Notes: generated from the sequence alone by a model not told the origin. Counted from the first letter of the stretch, positions 1 through 10,203 are shown. The stretch is DNA of 64,000 nt from Isochrysis galbana (GCA_018136815.1 CM030936.1:1657694-1721693); one strand, 5' to 3'. Program-made: numbers and translations.

Positions 1-167
1 ACTGCCCCCTGAGCTGCCCTTGCTGGCCCTCTGGGAGCCCCCAAAGGCCCTCTGAGAGCAGGCCGTGGCGCGCCGCATGGCGACGCGCCGCAGGGAGAGG
101 GGCGGAGGAGAATGGAGAGAGGGAGAGGGGGGAATTTGCGCCCCCCCCCGATGGAGTGCGGTAAGAA
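1..167 (-). repeat. Dispersed repeat, copy of 40846-41000
   Basis: These bases match the reverse complement of about 40846-41000, including the run around CCCCCCCGATGGAGTG and the stretch GGCGCGCCGCATGGCGACG. The copy stops near 167, where an inverted piece of Copia integrase begins. No gene is visible here; short reading frames across it are shadows. Confidence 0.75.
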
Positions 168-238
168 GCTCAAGAGCGACAAGGTGCAAGAGATTTGCGA
201 TAGCAACTTGATCCGCAAGCAAGAGAGCAACCCGTACG
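168..238 (+). mobile_element. Inverted fragment of Copia integrase
   Basis: On the plus strand this reads LKSDKVQEICDSNL and onward to NPY, the integrase stretch that the Copia elements to the right encode on the minus strand (about 4575-4650 in the intact copy). It is therefore an inverted scrap, directly abutting an LTR fragment at 239. It marks a rearrangement breakpoint at the left end of the nested Copia block. Confidence 0.75.
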
Positions 239-323
239 TGAGTGGCGAAAGCTTTCTTGTTACTTGTCTCTTAGGGGTCTCCACCCTTGCACGGTCCGTT
301 GTCCGTTCAAACGACTCAACCGC
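239..323 (-). repeat. Truncated Copia LTR
   Basis: Starts TGAGTGGCGAAAGC exactly like the family LTRs and follows them for about 85 bp to ACTCAACCGC, where it breaks off and joins reverse-transcriptase sequence at 324. It is the only left-hand LTR candidate for the outer element, but the five bases before it (GTACG) do not match the TTGTG that follows the outer element's right LTR. The end was therefore rearranged rather than cleanly inserted. Confidence 0.75.
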
Positions 324-1723
324 GCCCGGTACTTGGCGGAAGCCTTGCACGTACATGCGCGACTTGCGGATGCCGTCGCGCTTGTAGCGGAGGGTCTCAC
401 CTAGTGGGATGGCGCGTCCCACTTCCTTGATTGGCTTCTCGTCGATGAAGGTCTTGTTGGTCACCAAGGTGTTGTACTCCTTCATGCGCGCCTCCTCCCA
501 CAAGTCTTGTTCATCTTGTGGTAGGTACTTGAGTTGGTGCGGCTTGAAGGGCTTTGGGAAGCCGATGTAGATGGCGTCGTCGCACACCTCGGTCGCCATC
601 AAGATCTTGTGGCACATCGACGCCGAGTACTCGCTTGCACTCTCGTCGCCAAAGACAGTGTTGTCGTTGCCCAAGGTGGAGTAGTCCATCACCGTGTACG
701 GGAGCTCCTCTCCCGCGATGCGGCTTGAGCGGCGTGGTGCGGTGTCCTCCTTGCCATCTTCCGACTCGAATGGCCCGCGTTGCACTTCGCCACTTGGCGT
801 AAGCGTATCGTTATCCTCCTCATCGGACTCGATGATGCGGCGGTGACGTTGAGGAGCTCGGATAGGCGACGTGGTGTCGGAGGCATTGTCGCTATCGTCC
901 TCTTCCACCTCCGTGATGGGGCCCGAGTAGGAATGCTCCGAGGGCGTGTAGTCCGGATCCTCGTGGTCCTCCGGGATGCCAAACGCGTAGATTGAGCCAT
1001 GCATCTTGCCGTATTGGTCGGTCTTGTCAATGGGGATCTCACCCCCCCTCGTGGTTTTCCACGGGAACTCGGTCTCCATGAAGGTGGCGTGCACACCGCT
1101 CACAAACACCTTGCCCGTCTCGAGGGACATGAAGATGTTGCCCGTGTGGTAGCGTGCCGGGCCCAAGTAGATGCACTCTTGTGCTTGCTCCGACAAGTTG
1201 TTGTCGCGGTACGCCTTGGGCTTTTGCACGATGGCCTTGCAACCGAACACCTTGAGCATGCTCAGGTTGACCGTGTGGCGGATGCCGGCACGCACTAGAG
1301 GAGGAGCTGTGTCTTTGGCGCCGGGGATGCGGTTGATGATCACCATCGCGGGATAGAGCGCAAACTCCCAATACTCTTGGGGGGCATTGCATCCCAGGAG
1401 CAATGGACGCATGGTGCGCTCGAGCAACTTGACCGCGATTTCCGCAGGGTTGCCCCACGGCTCGTACGGGTTGCTCTCTTGCTTGCGGATCAAGTTGCTA
1501 TCGCAAATCTCTTGCACCTTGTCGCTCTTGAGCACGGGCTCATTGTCCGAGTGCAAGCGCTTCACGATGAAGAACCCTTGCGTGTCCGCCAAGAAGCGCT
1601 GCAACATCGTTGGATGCTCCGACTTGAAGCGCATGGGATACGCGAACACGAGGCCGGAGAAGACGTCGTAGAACACGTCCACGTACTTGTAGCCCGTGAG
1701 TACGCTGCGGCAAGGCATAGTGA
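324..1723 (-). mobile_element. Outer Copia element, 3' portion (integrase to start of RT)
   Basis: The sequence is nearly identical to 3432-4833 of the intact element and covers, on the minus strand, the end of integrase, the acidic linker and the first part of reverse transcriptase. It is cut at 1723 by insertion of the younger element: the reading at 1719-1723 (AGTGA) resumes at 6858. It is cut at 324 by a rearrangement that removes the RT catalytic core, RNase H and the true 3' LTR. This copy cannot make a full polyprotein. Confidence 0.85.
1719..1723. repeat. Target-site duplication of the intact Copia, left copy
   Basis: AGTGA directly left of the 3' LTR; the same five bases follow the 5' LTR at 6858-6862. 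Removing the element and one copy restores the integrase reading seen around 4825-4835. Confidence 0.9.
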
Positions 1724-1981
1724 TGAGTGGCGAAAGCTTTCTTGTTACTTGTCTCTTAGGGGTCTCTACCCTTGCACGGTCCGGTGTCCGTTCAAACGAC
1801 TCAACCGCCGTAACCGACTCAACCGCCGTAACCGACTCAACCGCCGATCACGTAACCGACACAAAAACAAAACCCCAACAAGAACAAATGCTTTGCACAC
1901 CACCTAGCCATAGCTAGGCCTTGGGTTCACGACGCACATTAAGCCTTGCATGAAGCCTTGTATGAAGCCTTGCGCTTCTCA
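1724..1981 (-). repeat. 3' LTR of intact Copia
   Basis: 258 bp; on the minus strand it begins TGAGAAGCGC and ends GCCACTCA, the usual TG...CA ends. It contains three tandem units of ACTCAACCGCCGTAACCG type and a short tandem of CTTGCATGAAG/CTTGTATGAAG. No difference from the 5' LTR was seen by eye. Confidence 0.93.
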
Positions 1982-1990
1982 CCCCCCCTT
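1982..1990 (-). other. Polypurine tract
   Basis: AAGGGGGGG on the minus strand directly before the 3' LTR, the expected place for the plus-strand DNA primer of an LTR retrotransposon. Confidence 0.75.
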
Positions 1991-2045
1991 GACCTGATCC
2001 CCCGGAGAAGGGCAACAAATGAGGGATTCGCAAGGCAGCAAGATC

Positions 2046-5000
2046 TCAGATGCGAACCATGATCAGCCCACGGAACTTGGTGAACTTGTTCGCCGCTAAG
2101 GGCTTCGTCATCATGTCGGCCACATTGAGCTCGGTCTGAACGTGGTAGACGCGTAACACATTCTTCTGCGTGAGCTCACGCACGTAGAGCTCACGACGAT
2201 GGATGTGACGGGCCAAACCCTTCATGATGGGATTGTCCGCGAGTGCCTTTGCACCCTTGCTGTCGGACAAGAGCGGGCTTGGTTCCGCTTGCTTCCAACC
2301 GAGATCCGCGAGCGTGTTACGGAAGTTCTCGATACGCTGCGAAGCGAGGGAGGCCGCCATCGTTTCCGCTTCGTTGGCCGACAAGGAGATGCTGTTTTGG
2401 CGCTTGCTGCCCCAATCGACGAGGCTGCCATTGATGAAGATGAGCCAGCCGCTCGTCGAACGTACTACGTCCCACGATGCGTCGACCATGCCGCGTACCA
2501 TGCCTTCACCTTGACGAAAGAGGCCGATGATGGGGCTATCGCCATTGTTCTTGTAGTACTTGAGGCCCATGGTGCCACGGTTCTTGAGGTAGAGAAGGCA
2601 ATGCAGCGCCGCGTGCCAAAGGTTCACGGTGGGGAACGACATCGCGCGGCAAAGTTGGCCCACCGTGTACGAGATGTCGGGGTTGCTCACCACGGCGGCG
2701 TAGAGGAGACTACCGACGAGGCCGCGGTACTTGGTGCCAAACTTGGGATCGAGCTCCGCCTTGATCCGCTCTTTCTCGTCTTGCGCCTCGATGACGTCCT
2801 TGCCGAGGTACGAGTTGCATGGCGTGTCGACGGTGTTGCGCAGCGTGTCCTCGTACTTGGTCATCTCTTCGAGATGCGCGCCCACCAACTTGTTGATGTA
2901 GTCTCCTTGGTGAAGAATGATTCCATCACTCACTTCCTTGAGTTGGGCTCCAAGTACTTCATCGAGACCTTCATGCCAAGTGAGCTTGAAGCCATCCTTC
3001 TCCATGGCCTCAAACACCTTGCGCACGAGCTTCATGTCATTGGAGCCCCACGGCATGTCGTCCACGTACGTGGCCATGACCATGAAGGAATCCTCATCAC
3101 GGAGCACGTAGAGGCATGGCTCGCTGAACGCCACAATGAAGCCAAACGCCTCAAGCCACATGGACAACTTGAGCCACCAATTGCGGCCGGACTGCACCAA
3201 GCCATAGAGCGATTGCCCTAAGAGGGCTGCTAGTTCTTGTCCTTGTTCATCGTACTTGCGGTAGTTCTTGGGCATGCGTACCCAAACGCGCTCGTTGGGG
3301 GGCAACTCGCTCTGCGTGTACGCGGAGATGGCGTCGGCGGCGCCCTTGTACGTGCACATGATGACGGAGATGACGCAGAACAGTCGAAAGCCGCCATGGG
3401 AGATGGTTGGCGAGTACGAGAGGTCAAAGTCAATGCCCGGTACTTGGCGGAAGCCTTGAACGTACATGCGCGACTTGCGGATGCCGTCGCGCTTGTAGCG
3501 GAGGGTCTCACCTAGTGGGATGGCGCGTCCCACTTCCTTGATTGGCTTCTCGTCGATGAAGGTCTTGTTGGTCACCAAGGTGTTGTACTCCTTCATGCGC
3601 GCCTCCTCCCACAAGTCTTGTTCATCTTGTGGTAGGAACTTGAGTTGGTGCGGCTTGAAGGGCTTTGGGAAGCCGATGTAGATGGCGTCGTTGCACACCT
3701 CGGTCGCCATCAAGATCTTGTGGCACATCGACGCCGAGTACTCGCTTGCACTCTCGTCGCCAAAGACAGTGTTGTCGTTGCCCAAGGTGGAGTAGTCCAT
3801 CACCGTGTACGGGAGCTCCTCTCCCGCGATGCGGCTTGAGCGGCGTGGTGCGGTGTCCTCCTTGCCATCTTCCGACTCGAATGGCCCGCGTTGCACTTCG
3901 CCACTTGGCGTAAGCGTATCGTTATCCTCCTCATCGGACTCGATGATGCGGCGGTGACGTTGAGGAGCTCGGATAGGCGACGTGGTGTCGGAGGCATTGT
4001 CGCTATTGTCCTCTTCCACCTCCGTGATGGGGCCCGAGTAGGAATGCTCCGAGGGCGTGTAGTCCGGATCCTCGTGGTCCTCCGGGATGCCAAACGCGTA
4101 GATTGAGCCATGCATCTTGCCGTATTGGTCGGTCTTGTCAATGGGGATCTCACCCCCCCTCGTGGTTTTCCACGGAAACTCGGACTCCATGAAGGTGGCG
4201 TGCACACCGCTCACAAACACCTTGCCCGTCTCGAGCGACATGAAGATGTTGCCCGTGTGGTAGCGTGCCGGGCCCAAGTAGATGCACTCTTGTGCTTGCT
4301 CCGACAAGTTGTTGTCGCGGTACGCCTTGGGCTTTTGCACGATGGCCTTGCAACCGAACACCTTGAGCATGCTCAGGTTGACCGTGTGGCGGATGCCGGC
4401 ACGCACTAGAGGAGGAGCAGTGTCTTTGGCGCCGGGGATGCGGTTGATGATCACCATCGCGGGATAGAGCGCAAACTCCCAATACTCTTGGGGGGCATTG
4501 CACCCCAGGAGCAATGGACGCATGGTGCGCTCGAGCAACTTGACCGCGATTTCCGCAGGGTTGCCCCACGGCTCGTACGGGTTGCTCTCTTGCTTGCGGA
4601 TCAAGTTGCTATCGCAAATCTCTTGCACCTTGTCGCTCTTGAGCACGGGCTCATTGTCCGAGTGCAAGCGCTTCACGATGAAGAACCCTTGCGTGTCCGC
4701 CAAGAAGCGCTGCAACATCGTTGGATGCTCCGACTTGAAGCGCATGGGATACGCGAACACGAGGCCGGAGAAGACGTCGTAGAACACGTCCACGTACTTG
4801 TAGCCCGTGAGCACGCTGCGGCAAGGCATAGTGAGGATGTCGTTGGTGATAACGTCCCCAACGGCGCTTGTCATCCATGGTCCTCCTCCTCCGCCTCCGG
4901 GTCGACGTTGCGCATTGGCCTTGAGCGCGACCTCGTTGACGTCTTCCGCCTTCCTTGCTTGAAGGCGCTTGAGGTTGGCGGGCACGTCGACGGAGTAGTC

Positions 5001-6569
5001 CGGCAGGCGGCGGAGGCGATCATCGCTAGGCGATCCAAGTCGCGCGCGCCAAATCTCCTTTGCCTCCTCATGCGTGGCGTGCATGTCCTTGTGCTTGTCG
5101 GTGGTGTACGGTCCAAGCGAGTACGCCTTGGTCGTCTCGCCCTTGGGGATGGGCCGTACATCCACATAGAAGCCTTGGGAGTCGTCACCCATGGTGAAAG
5201 GCATGAATGCACCTCCCGGAAGTTCAAAGCCATTCACCTTGCCCATGATGCACTTCATATCATCATTGCGTGAGCACGCCTTGTGGGTGGAGAGCATGTT
5301 GCGTTTGAATGGACCAAATGATGCGTCGGGCTTCTCGACCACATGCCATCCAAGGGGTGCACCGGCTTGAGTGCGCACAAGTGCAAGGAACTTGGCGGTG
5401 CCGGTGCCCCAAGTCTTGATTGCCTTGCCACTTGCCACCTCAACCATGTCCGTGCGCGTCTCATCCACGCCGTCCGGGAAGAAGCTGATGTCGTTGAAGT
5501 AGTCGGCCCCGGTGGCGCCCGAGTCGATGAGGATGCGCAGCGAATCATTCTCGGTGTTCTTGGTCGTGGTTGCACAGATCTTGTTGCAGGTGAAGGTGAG
5601 GCGTCCACCACTTTGCTTGTTTTCCTTCTTCATCTTGGCATCATAGAGGTTGGCCTTGATCTTGGCTTGGAGGCCCTCCGGCACCTTGTCCCAATCGATC
5701 AAGTGCGCGGTGTCGGGGTTGGACCAGCAGATGCCCGTGTGCATGCGGTCGCAGTGGGAGCAAGGCTTCTTGTCCTTGTTGTTGTTGCTCCTACCACCTC
5801 CACGCCCACCTTGGCCAGCCTTGAAGCCCGCCTCATAGGCCTTCTTGATGGCATCCGTGTCATCCTCGGTCTTGGTCGCTTGCATTGCACGTTGGCCCGG
5901 ACGCACCGTGGAGCGCACCGCCTCATGCTTATGGGCGATGGCCGCAGCCTCCACAAGGTTCTTGTGCACCATATCAGGCCTCTTGCGGTGCTCAACTTCC
6001 AAGGAGCCCCATGCCTTGTCCACTTCACGAAGGACTCCTTCTCCACATCCAATGAAGCTCGCTTTCATGTCGAGGCACAACTCGGCGACGGAGACTTCGC
6101 GCGCGGTGCCCTTGAGTCCTTGGAAGATGCCAAACATGTTGTCAAAGCGGTTGGTGACCTCCTCCCTTGAGGGGAACTCCTGGAGGTTGGTCATCTTGAG
6201 TGTGTCATACTCCATCTTCTTGTCTTCAGCCTTGTCTTCGGTGTTGACCGCCACGTGCAACTCGTCGATGTGTTTGAACGCACGGTGGCCGTCGTACTTC
6301 TCTTCCTCCTCATCCGTGTAGAGCACATCCAAGGTGGCCACAAGCTTGTCATCCTTGATGCACATGATGAGGAGGTCATATGCCTTGTTGAGTTCCACCT
6401 GGGTGGCTTCCTTGTCCTTGTTGGCGTCATCGACGCTTTCCGTCTTGTTCTTGAGCATCGCACGTCGGCAACCGTTCTTGCCGGCCATCGCGAGCAACTT
6501 GGGCCTGAATGCTCTCCATTCAGCACCATCCTTGTTGTAGAAGAAGATCTTGTCATTGTTCTTGTCCAT
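2046..6569 (-). CDS. Copia gag-pol polyprotein, intact
   Basis: 1507 codons without interruption. In order: a Gag region; a zinc-knuckle-like CSHCDRMHTGIC near residue 270, with spacing C-X2-C-X3-H-X3-C instead of the usual C-X2-C-X4-H-X4-C; an aspartic protease with LIDSGA near 350; a pre-integrase/integrase core with acidic candidates in VFYDVFSG (~597), HSDNEP (~637) and NPAEIAVK (~672); a low-complexity acidic linker; reverse transcriptase with YVDDM near 1167; and RNase H with VDASWD (~1361), SANEAET (~1400) and LSDSKGA. Protease-integrase-RT-RNase H is diagnostic of Ty1/copia. The product would form particles, copy the RNA and integrate the cDNA. Gag and Pol share one frame with no stop or shift. 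Start is the ATG 30 bp inside the 5' LTR boundary. It may still be active (inference). Confidence 0.95.
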   Translation of the reverse strand: MDKNNDKIFFYNKDGAEWRAFRPKLLAMAGKNGCRRAMLKNKTESVDDANKDKEATQVELNKAYDLLIMCIKDDKLVATLDVLYTDEEEEKYDGHRAFKHIDELHVAVNTEDKAEDKKMEYDTLKMTNLQEFPSREEVTNRFDNMFGIFQGLKGTAREVSVAELCLDMKASFIGCGEGVLREVDKAWGSLEVEHRKRPDMVHKNLVEAAAIAHKHEAVRSTVRPGQRAMQATKTEDDTDAIKKAYEAGFKAGQGGRGGGRSNNNKDKKPCSHCDRMHTGICWSNPDTAHLIDWDKVPEGLQAKIKANLYDAKMKKENKQSGGRLTFTCNKICATTTKNTENDSLRILIDSGATGADYFNDISFFPDGVDETRTDMVEVASGKAIKTWGTGTAKFLALVRTQAGAPLGWHVVEKPDASFGPFKRNMLSTHKACSRNDDMKCIMGKVNGFELPGGAFMPFTMGDDSQGFYVDVRPIPKGETTKAYSLGPYTTDKHKDMHATHEEAKEIWRARLGSPSDDRLRRLPDYSVDVPANLKRLQARKAEDVNEVALKANAQRRPGGGGGGPWMTSAVGDVITNDILTMPCRSVLTGYKYVDVFYDVFSGLVFAYPMRFKSEHPTMLQRFLADTQGFFIVKRLHSDNEPVLKSDKVQEICDSNLIRKQESNPYEPWGNPAEIAVKLLERTMRPLLLGCNAPQEYWEFALYPAMVIINRIPGAKDTAPPLVRAGIRHTVNLSMLKVFGCKAIVQKPKAYRDNNLSEQAQECIYLGPARYHTGNIFMSLETGKVFVSGVHATFMESEFPWKTTRGGEIPIDKTDQYGKMHGSIYAFGIPEDHEDPDYTPSEHSYSGPITEVEEDNSDNASDTTSPIRAPQRHRRIIESDEEDNDTLTPSGEVQRGPFESEDGKEDTAPRRSSRIAGEELPYTVMDYSTLGNDNTVFGDESASEYSASMCHKILMATEVCNDAIYIGFPKPFKPHQLKFLPQDEQDLWEEARMKEYNTLVTNKTFIDEKPIKEVGRAIPLGETLRYKRDGIRKSRMYVQGFRQVPGIDFDLSYSPTISHGGFRLFCVISVIMCTYKGAADAISAYTQSELPPNERVWVRMPKNYRKYDEQGQELAALLGQSLYGLVQSGRNWWLKLSMWLEAFGFIVAFSEPCLYVLRDEDSFMVMATYVDDMPWGSNDMKLVRKVFEAMEKDGFKLTWHEGLDEVLGAQLKEVSDGIILHQGDYINKLVGAHLEEMTKYEDTLRNTVDTPCNSYLGKDVIEAQDEKERIKAELDPKFGTKYRGLVGSLLYAAVVSNPDISYTVGQLCRAMSFPTVNLWHAALHCLLYLKNRGTMGLKYYKNNGDSPIIGLFRQGEGMVRGMVDASWDVVRSTSGWLIFINGSLVDWGSKRQNSISLSANEAETMAASLASQRIENFRNTLADLGWKQAEPSPLLSDSKGAKALADNPIMKGLARHIHRRELYVRELTQKNVLRVYHVQTELNVADMMTKPLAANKFTKFRGLIMVRI

Positions 6570-6599
6570 GTCTCTTTGTCTCTCGGCGGGGGTACCAGA
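6570..6599 (-). promoter_or_regulatory. Leader with candidate primer-binding site
   Basis: Directly after the 5' LTR the minus strand reads TCTGGTACCCCCGCCGAGAG and then the start codon. TGGTACC can pair with a tRNA ending GGTACCA, as expected for a primer-binding site two bases from the LTR. It is not the TGGTATCAGAG of many Copia elements, so the primer tRNA is unassigned. Confidence 0.5.
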
Positions 6600-6857
6600 T
6601 GAGTGGCGAAAGCTTTCTTGTTACTTGTCTCTTAGGGGTCTCTACCCTTGCACGGTCCGGTGTCCGTTCAAACGACTCAACCGCCGTAACCGACTCAACC
6701 GCCGTAACCGACTCAACCGCCGATCACGTAACCGACACAAAAACAAAACCCCAACAAGAACAAATGCTTTGCACACCACCTAGCCATAGCTAGGCCTTGG
6801 GTTCACGACGCACATTAAGCCTTGCATGAAGCCTTGTATGAAGCCTTGCGCTTCTCA
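6600..6857 (-). repeat. 5' LTR of intact Copia
   Basis: 258 bp with the same ends and internal tandem units as 1724-1981; no mismatch was seen by eye. It is followed at 6858 by the second AGTGA target duplication. Confidence 0.93.
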
Positions 6858-8597
6858 AGTGAGGATGTCGTTGGTGATAACGTCCCCAACGGCGCTTGTC
6901 ATCCATGGTCCTCCTCCTCCGCCTCCGGGTCGACGTTGCGCATTGGCCTTGAGCGCGACCTCGTTGACGTCTTCCGCCTTCCTTGCTTGAAGGCGCTTGA
7001 GGTTGGCGGGCACGTCGACGGAGTAGTCCGGCAGGCGGCGGAGGCGATCATCGCTAGGCGATCCAAGTCGCGCGCGCCAAATCTCCTTTGCCTCCTCATG
7101 CGTGGCGTGCATGTCCTTGTGCTTGTCGGTGGTGTACGGTCCAAGCGAGTACGCCTTGGTCGTCTCGCCCTTGGGGATGGGCCGTACATCCACATAGAAG
7201 CCTTGGGAGTCGTCACCCATGGTGAAAGGCATGAATGCACCTCCCGGAAGTTCAAAGCCATTCACCTTGCCCATGATGCACTTCATATCATCATTGCGTG
7301 AGCACGCCTTGTGGGTGGAGAGCATGTTGCGTTTGAATGGACCAAATGATGCGTCGGGCTTCTCGACCACATGCCATCCAAGGGGTGCACCGGCTTGGGG
7401 GCGCACAAGTGCAAGGAACTTGGCGGTGCCGGTGCCCCAAGTCTTGATTGCCTTGCCACTTGCCACCTCAACCATGTCCGTGCGCGTCTCATCCACGCCG
7501 TCCGGGAAGAAGCTGATGTCGTTGAAGTAGTCGGCCCCGGTGGCGCCCGAGTCGATGAGGATGCGTAAGGCATCATCCTCGGTGTTCTTGGTCGTGGTTG
7601 CACAGATCTTGTTGCAGGTGAAGGTGAGGCGTCCACCACTTTGCTTGTTTTCCTTCTTCATCTTGGCATCATAGAGGTTGGCCTTGATCTTGGCTTGGAG
7701 GCCCTCCGGCACCTTGTCCCAATCGATCAAGTGCGCGGTGTCGGGGTTGGACCAGCAGATGCCCGTGTGCATGCGGTCGCAGTGGGAGCAAGGCTTCTTG
7801 TCCTTGTTGTTGTTGCTCCTACCACCTCCACGCCCACCTTGGCCAGCCTTGAAGCCCGCCTCATAGGCCTTCTTGATGGCATCCGTGTCATCCTCGGTCT
7901 TGGTCGCTTGCATTGCACGTTGGCCCGGACGTACCGTGGAGCGCACCGCCTCATGCTTATGGGCAATGGCCGCAGCCTCCACAAGGTTCTTGTGCACCAT
8001 ATCAGGCCTCTTGCGGTGCTCAACTTCCAAGGAGCCCCATGCCTTGTCCACTTCACGAAGGACTCCTTCTCCACATCCAATGAAGCTCGCTTTCATGTCG
8101 AGGCACAACTCGGCGACGGAGACTTCGCGCGCGGTGCCCTTGAGTCCTTGGAAGATGCCAAACATGTTGTCAAAGCGGTTGGTGACCTCCTCCCTTGAGG
8201 GGAACTCCTGGAGGTTGGTCATCTTGAGTGTGTCATACTCCATCTTCTTGTCTTCGGCCTTGTCTTCGGTGTTGACCGCCACGTGCAACTCGTCGATGTG
8301 TTTGAACGCACGGTGGCCGTCGTACTTCTCTTCCTCCTCATCCGTGTAGAGCACATCCAAGGTGGCCACAAGCTTGTCGTCCTTGATGCACATGATGAGG
8401 AGGTCATATGCCTTGTTGAGTTCCACCTGGGTGGCTTCCTTGTCCTTGTTGGCGTCATCGACGCTTTCCGTCTTGTTCTTGAGCATCGCACGTCGGCAAC
8501 CGTTCTTGCCGGCCATCGCGAGCAACTTGGGCCTGAATGCTCTCCATTCAGCACCATCCTTGTTGTAGAAGAAGATCTTGTCATTGTTCTTGTCCAT
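6858..8597 (-). pseudogene. Outer Copia gag-pol, 5' portion, split by insertion
   Basis: About 580 codons identical or nearly so to the intact polyprotein: Gag, the zinc-knuckle-like motif, protease (LIDSGA) and the pre-integrase region, ending just after GDVITNDILT where the younger element entered. Differences include a few substitutions near the protease. The rest of the frame lies at 324-1718. The original polyprotein is therefore broken by the insertion and by loss of RT and RNase H. Confidence 0.88.
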
Positions 8598-8627
8598 GTC
8601 TCTTTGTCTCTCGGCGGGGGTACCAGA

Positions 8628-8873
8628 TGAGTGGCGAAAGCTTTCTTGTTACTTGTCTCTTAGGGGTCTCTACCCTTGCACGGTCCGTTGTCCGTTCAAA
8701 CGACTCAACCGCCGTAACCGACTCAACCGCCGTAATCGACTCAACCGCCGGTCACGTAACCGACACAAAAACAAAACCCCAACAAGAACAAATGCTTTGC
8801 ACACCACCTAGCCATAGCTAGGCCTTGGGTTCACGACACACATGAAGCCTTGCATGAAGCCTTGTGCTTCTCA
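8628..8873 (-). repeat. 5' LTR of outer Copia element
   Basis: 246 bp, the same family LTR with a 12-bp deletion in the CTTGCATGAAG tandem and several substitutions, so older than the LTRs of the intact element. TTGTG follows at 8874, continuing sequence that matches the inside of another Copia copy (compare 3722-3726). Confidence 0.88.
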
Positions 8874-9699
8874 TTGTGGCACATCGACGCCGAGTACTCG
8901 CTTGCACTCTCGTCGCCCAAGACGGCGTTGTCGTTGCCCAAGGTGGAGTAGTCCATCACCGTGTACGGGAGCTCCTCTCCCGCGATGCGGCTCGAGCGGC
9001 GTGGCGCGGTGTCCTCTTTGCCATCTTCCGACTCGAATGGCCCGCGTTGTACTTCGCCACTTGGCGTAAGCGTGTCGTCATCCTCTTCGTCGGACTCGAT
9101 GATGCGGCGATGCCGTTGAGGAGCTCGGATAGGCGACGTGCTGTCAGAGGCGTTGTCGCTAGCATCCTCTTCCACCTCCGTGATGGGGCCCGAGTAGGAA
9201 TGCTCCGAGGGCGTGTAGTCCGGATCCTCGTGGTCCTCCGGGATGCCAAACGCGTAGATTGAGCCATGCATCTTGCCGTATTGGTCGGTCTTGTCAATGG
9301 GGATCTCACCCCCCCTCGTGGTTTTCCACGGGAACTCGGTCTCCATGAAGGTGGCGTGCACACCGCTCACAAACACCTTGCCCGTCTCGAGGGACATGAA
9401 GATGTTGCCCGTGTGGTAGCGTGCCGGGCCCAAGTAGATGCACTCTTGTGCTTGCTCCGACAAGTTGTTGTCGCGGTACGCCTTGGGCTTCTGCACGATG
9501 GCCTTGCAACCGAACACCTTGAGCATGCTCAGGTTGACCGTGTGGCGGATGCCGGCACGCACTAGAGGAGGAGCAGTGTCTTTGGCGCCGGGGATGCGGT
9601 TGATGATCACCATCGCGGGATAGAGCGCAAACTCCCAATACTCTTGGGGGGCATTGCACCCCAGGAGCAATGGTCGCATGGTGCGCTCGAGCAACTTGA
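8874..9699 (-). mobile_element. Third Copia copy, fragment (integrase end to linker)
   Basis: On the minus strand this reads VKLLERTMRPLLLGCN and onward through the integrase C-terminus and acidic linker, matching 3722-4540 of the intact element with more divergence than the outer copy. The outer element's LTR abuts it in mid-frame, so this is the oldest layer of the nest. It has no RT or LTR of its own here. Confidence 0.82.
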
Positions 9700-9726
9700 C
9701 AGTAGGCATCTTCAAGAAAATTTTTA

Positions 9727-9784
9727 TGTCCGACAGCAAGGGTGCAAAGGCACTCGCAGACAATCCCATCATGAAGGGCTTGGC
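9727..9784 (+). mobile_element. Inverted RNase H fragment of Copia
   Basis: Reads LSDSKGAKALADNP and onward on the plus strand, the RNase H tail that the nearby elements encode on the minus strand. It is a small inverted scrap between the third copy and a transposon-end motif at 9785. Confidence 0.7.
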
Positions 9785-9798
9785 GTTTGACCGCCCTA
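9785..9798 (+). repeat. Recurrent transposon-end motif GTTTGACCGCCCTA
   Basis: The same terminal word occurs at 41716, 49263, 53591, 57487 and 63228 and in inverse orientation at 51093. Here it directly follows Copia scraps. From 9799 to 9990 no gene is visible. Confidence 0.6.
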
Positions 9799-9990
9799 CC
9801 ATGCGCTGAACTAAGTACTAAGTACTACTGTATAAATAAACTTAGTTACACCCTCGAAATCGAAAACAATCCAGGATCGAAGGTGGGGAGGGGAGAGGAG
9901 TTGGGAAACAAGGGATGTAAGGGCAATGTCGCTGGCGTTGTGGTTTGTACCACGTCCGCTCTAGGTGGCAGCCCCGAACCTCTAGATGTT

Positions 9991-10113
9991 TGCCTTTTTT
10001 ACAAGTAATTTCGTTCGCCACTCGCACGCAGCCATCCTTTCTGCGTACATTTCTAAACCCGGGAGATTGGCCGGACATCGATCTCGCACTGACGCAGTCA
10101 TACCAGCAACAGC
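9991..10113. repeat. 123-bp direct repeat, copy 1
   Basis: Matches 10204-10326 with a handful of differences over the stretch beginning TGCCTTTTTT and ending CAGCAACAGC. The two copies are 213 bp apart. Copy 1 lies in the 3' flank of the minus-strand gene at 10311. Confidence 0.9.
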
Positions 10114-10203
10114 CACTGTGGCGATCGGAACATGCCGACCCACAAACAAAGGCTGCAGTAAAGAAGTACGCGCAGCAGCACGTCGCGGCCGTCACAAGGG
10201 GTA

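Larger units (their letters stand above)
1724..6857 (-). mobile_element. Full-length Ty1/copia LTR retrotransposon
   Basis: A complete element of 5134 bp on the minus strand: 5' LTR 6600-6857, candidate primer-binding site, one uninterrupted gag-pol frame (6569-2046), polypurine tract and 3' LTR 1724-1981. AGTGA at 1719-1723 and again at 6858-6862 is the target-site duplication. The two LTRs look identical by eye and the frame is open, both signs of a recent insertion. The domain order protease-integrase-RT-RNase H places it in Ty1/copia. It sits inside another copy of its own family. Confidence 0.95.

Noticed and set aside
2199-3221. 340-codon plus-strand frame, with others at 4488-5273 and 5343-6170
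   Set aside because: Exact antisense of conserved Copia RT, integrase and gag codons; no features of their own.
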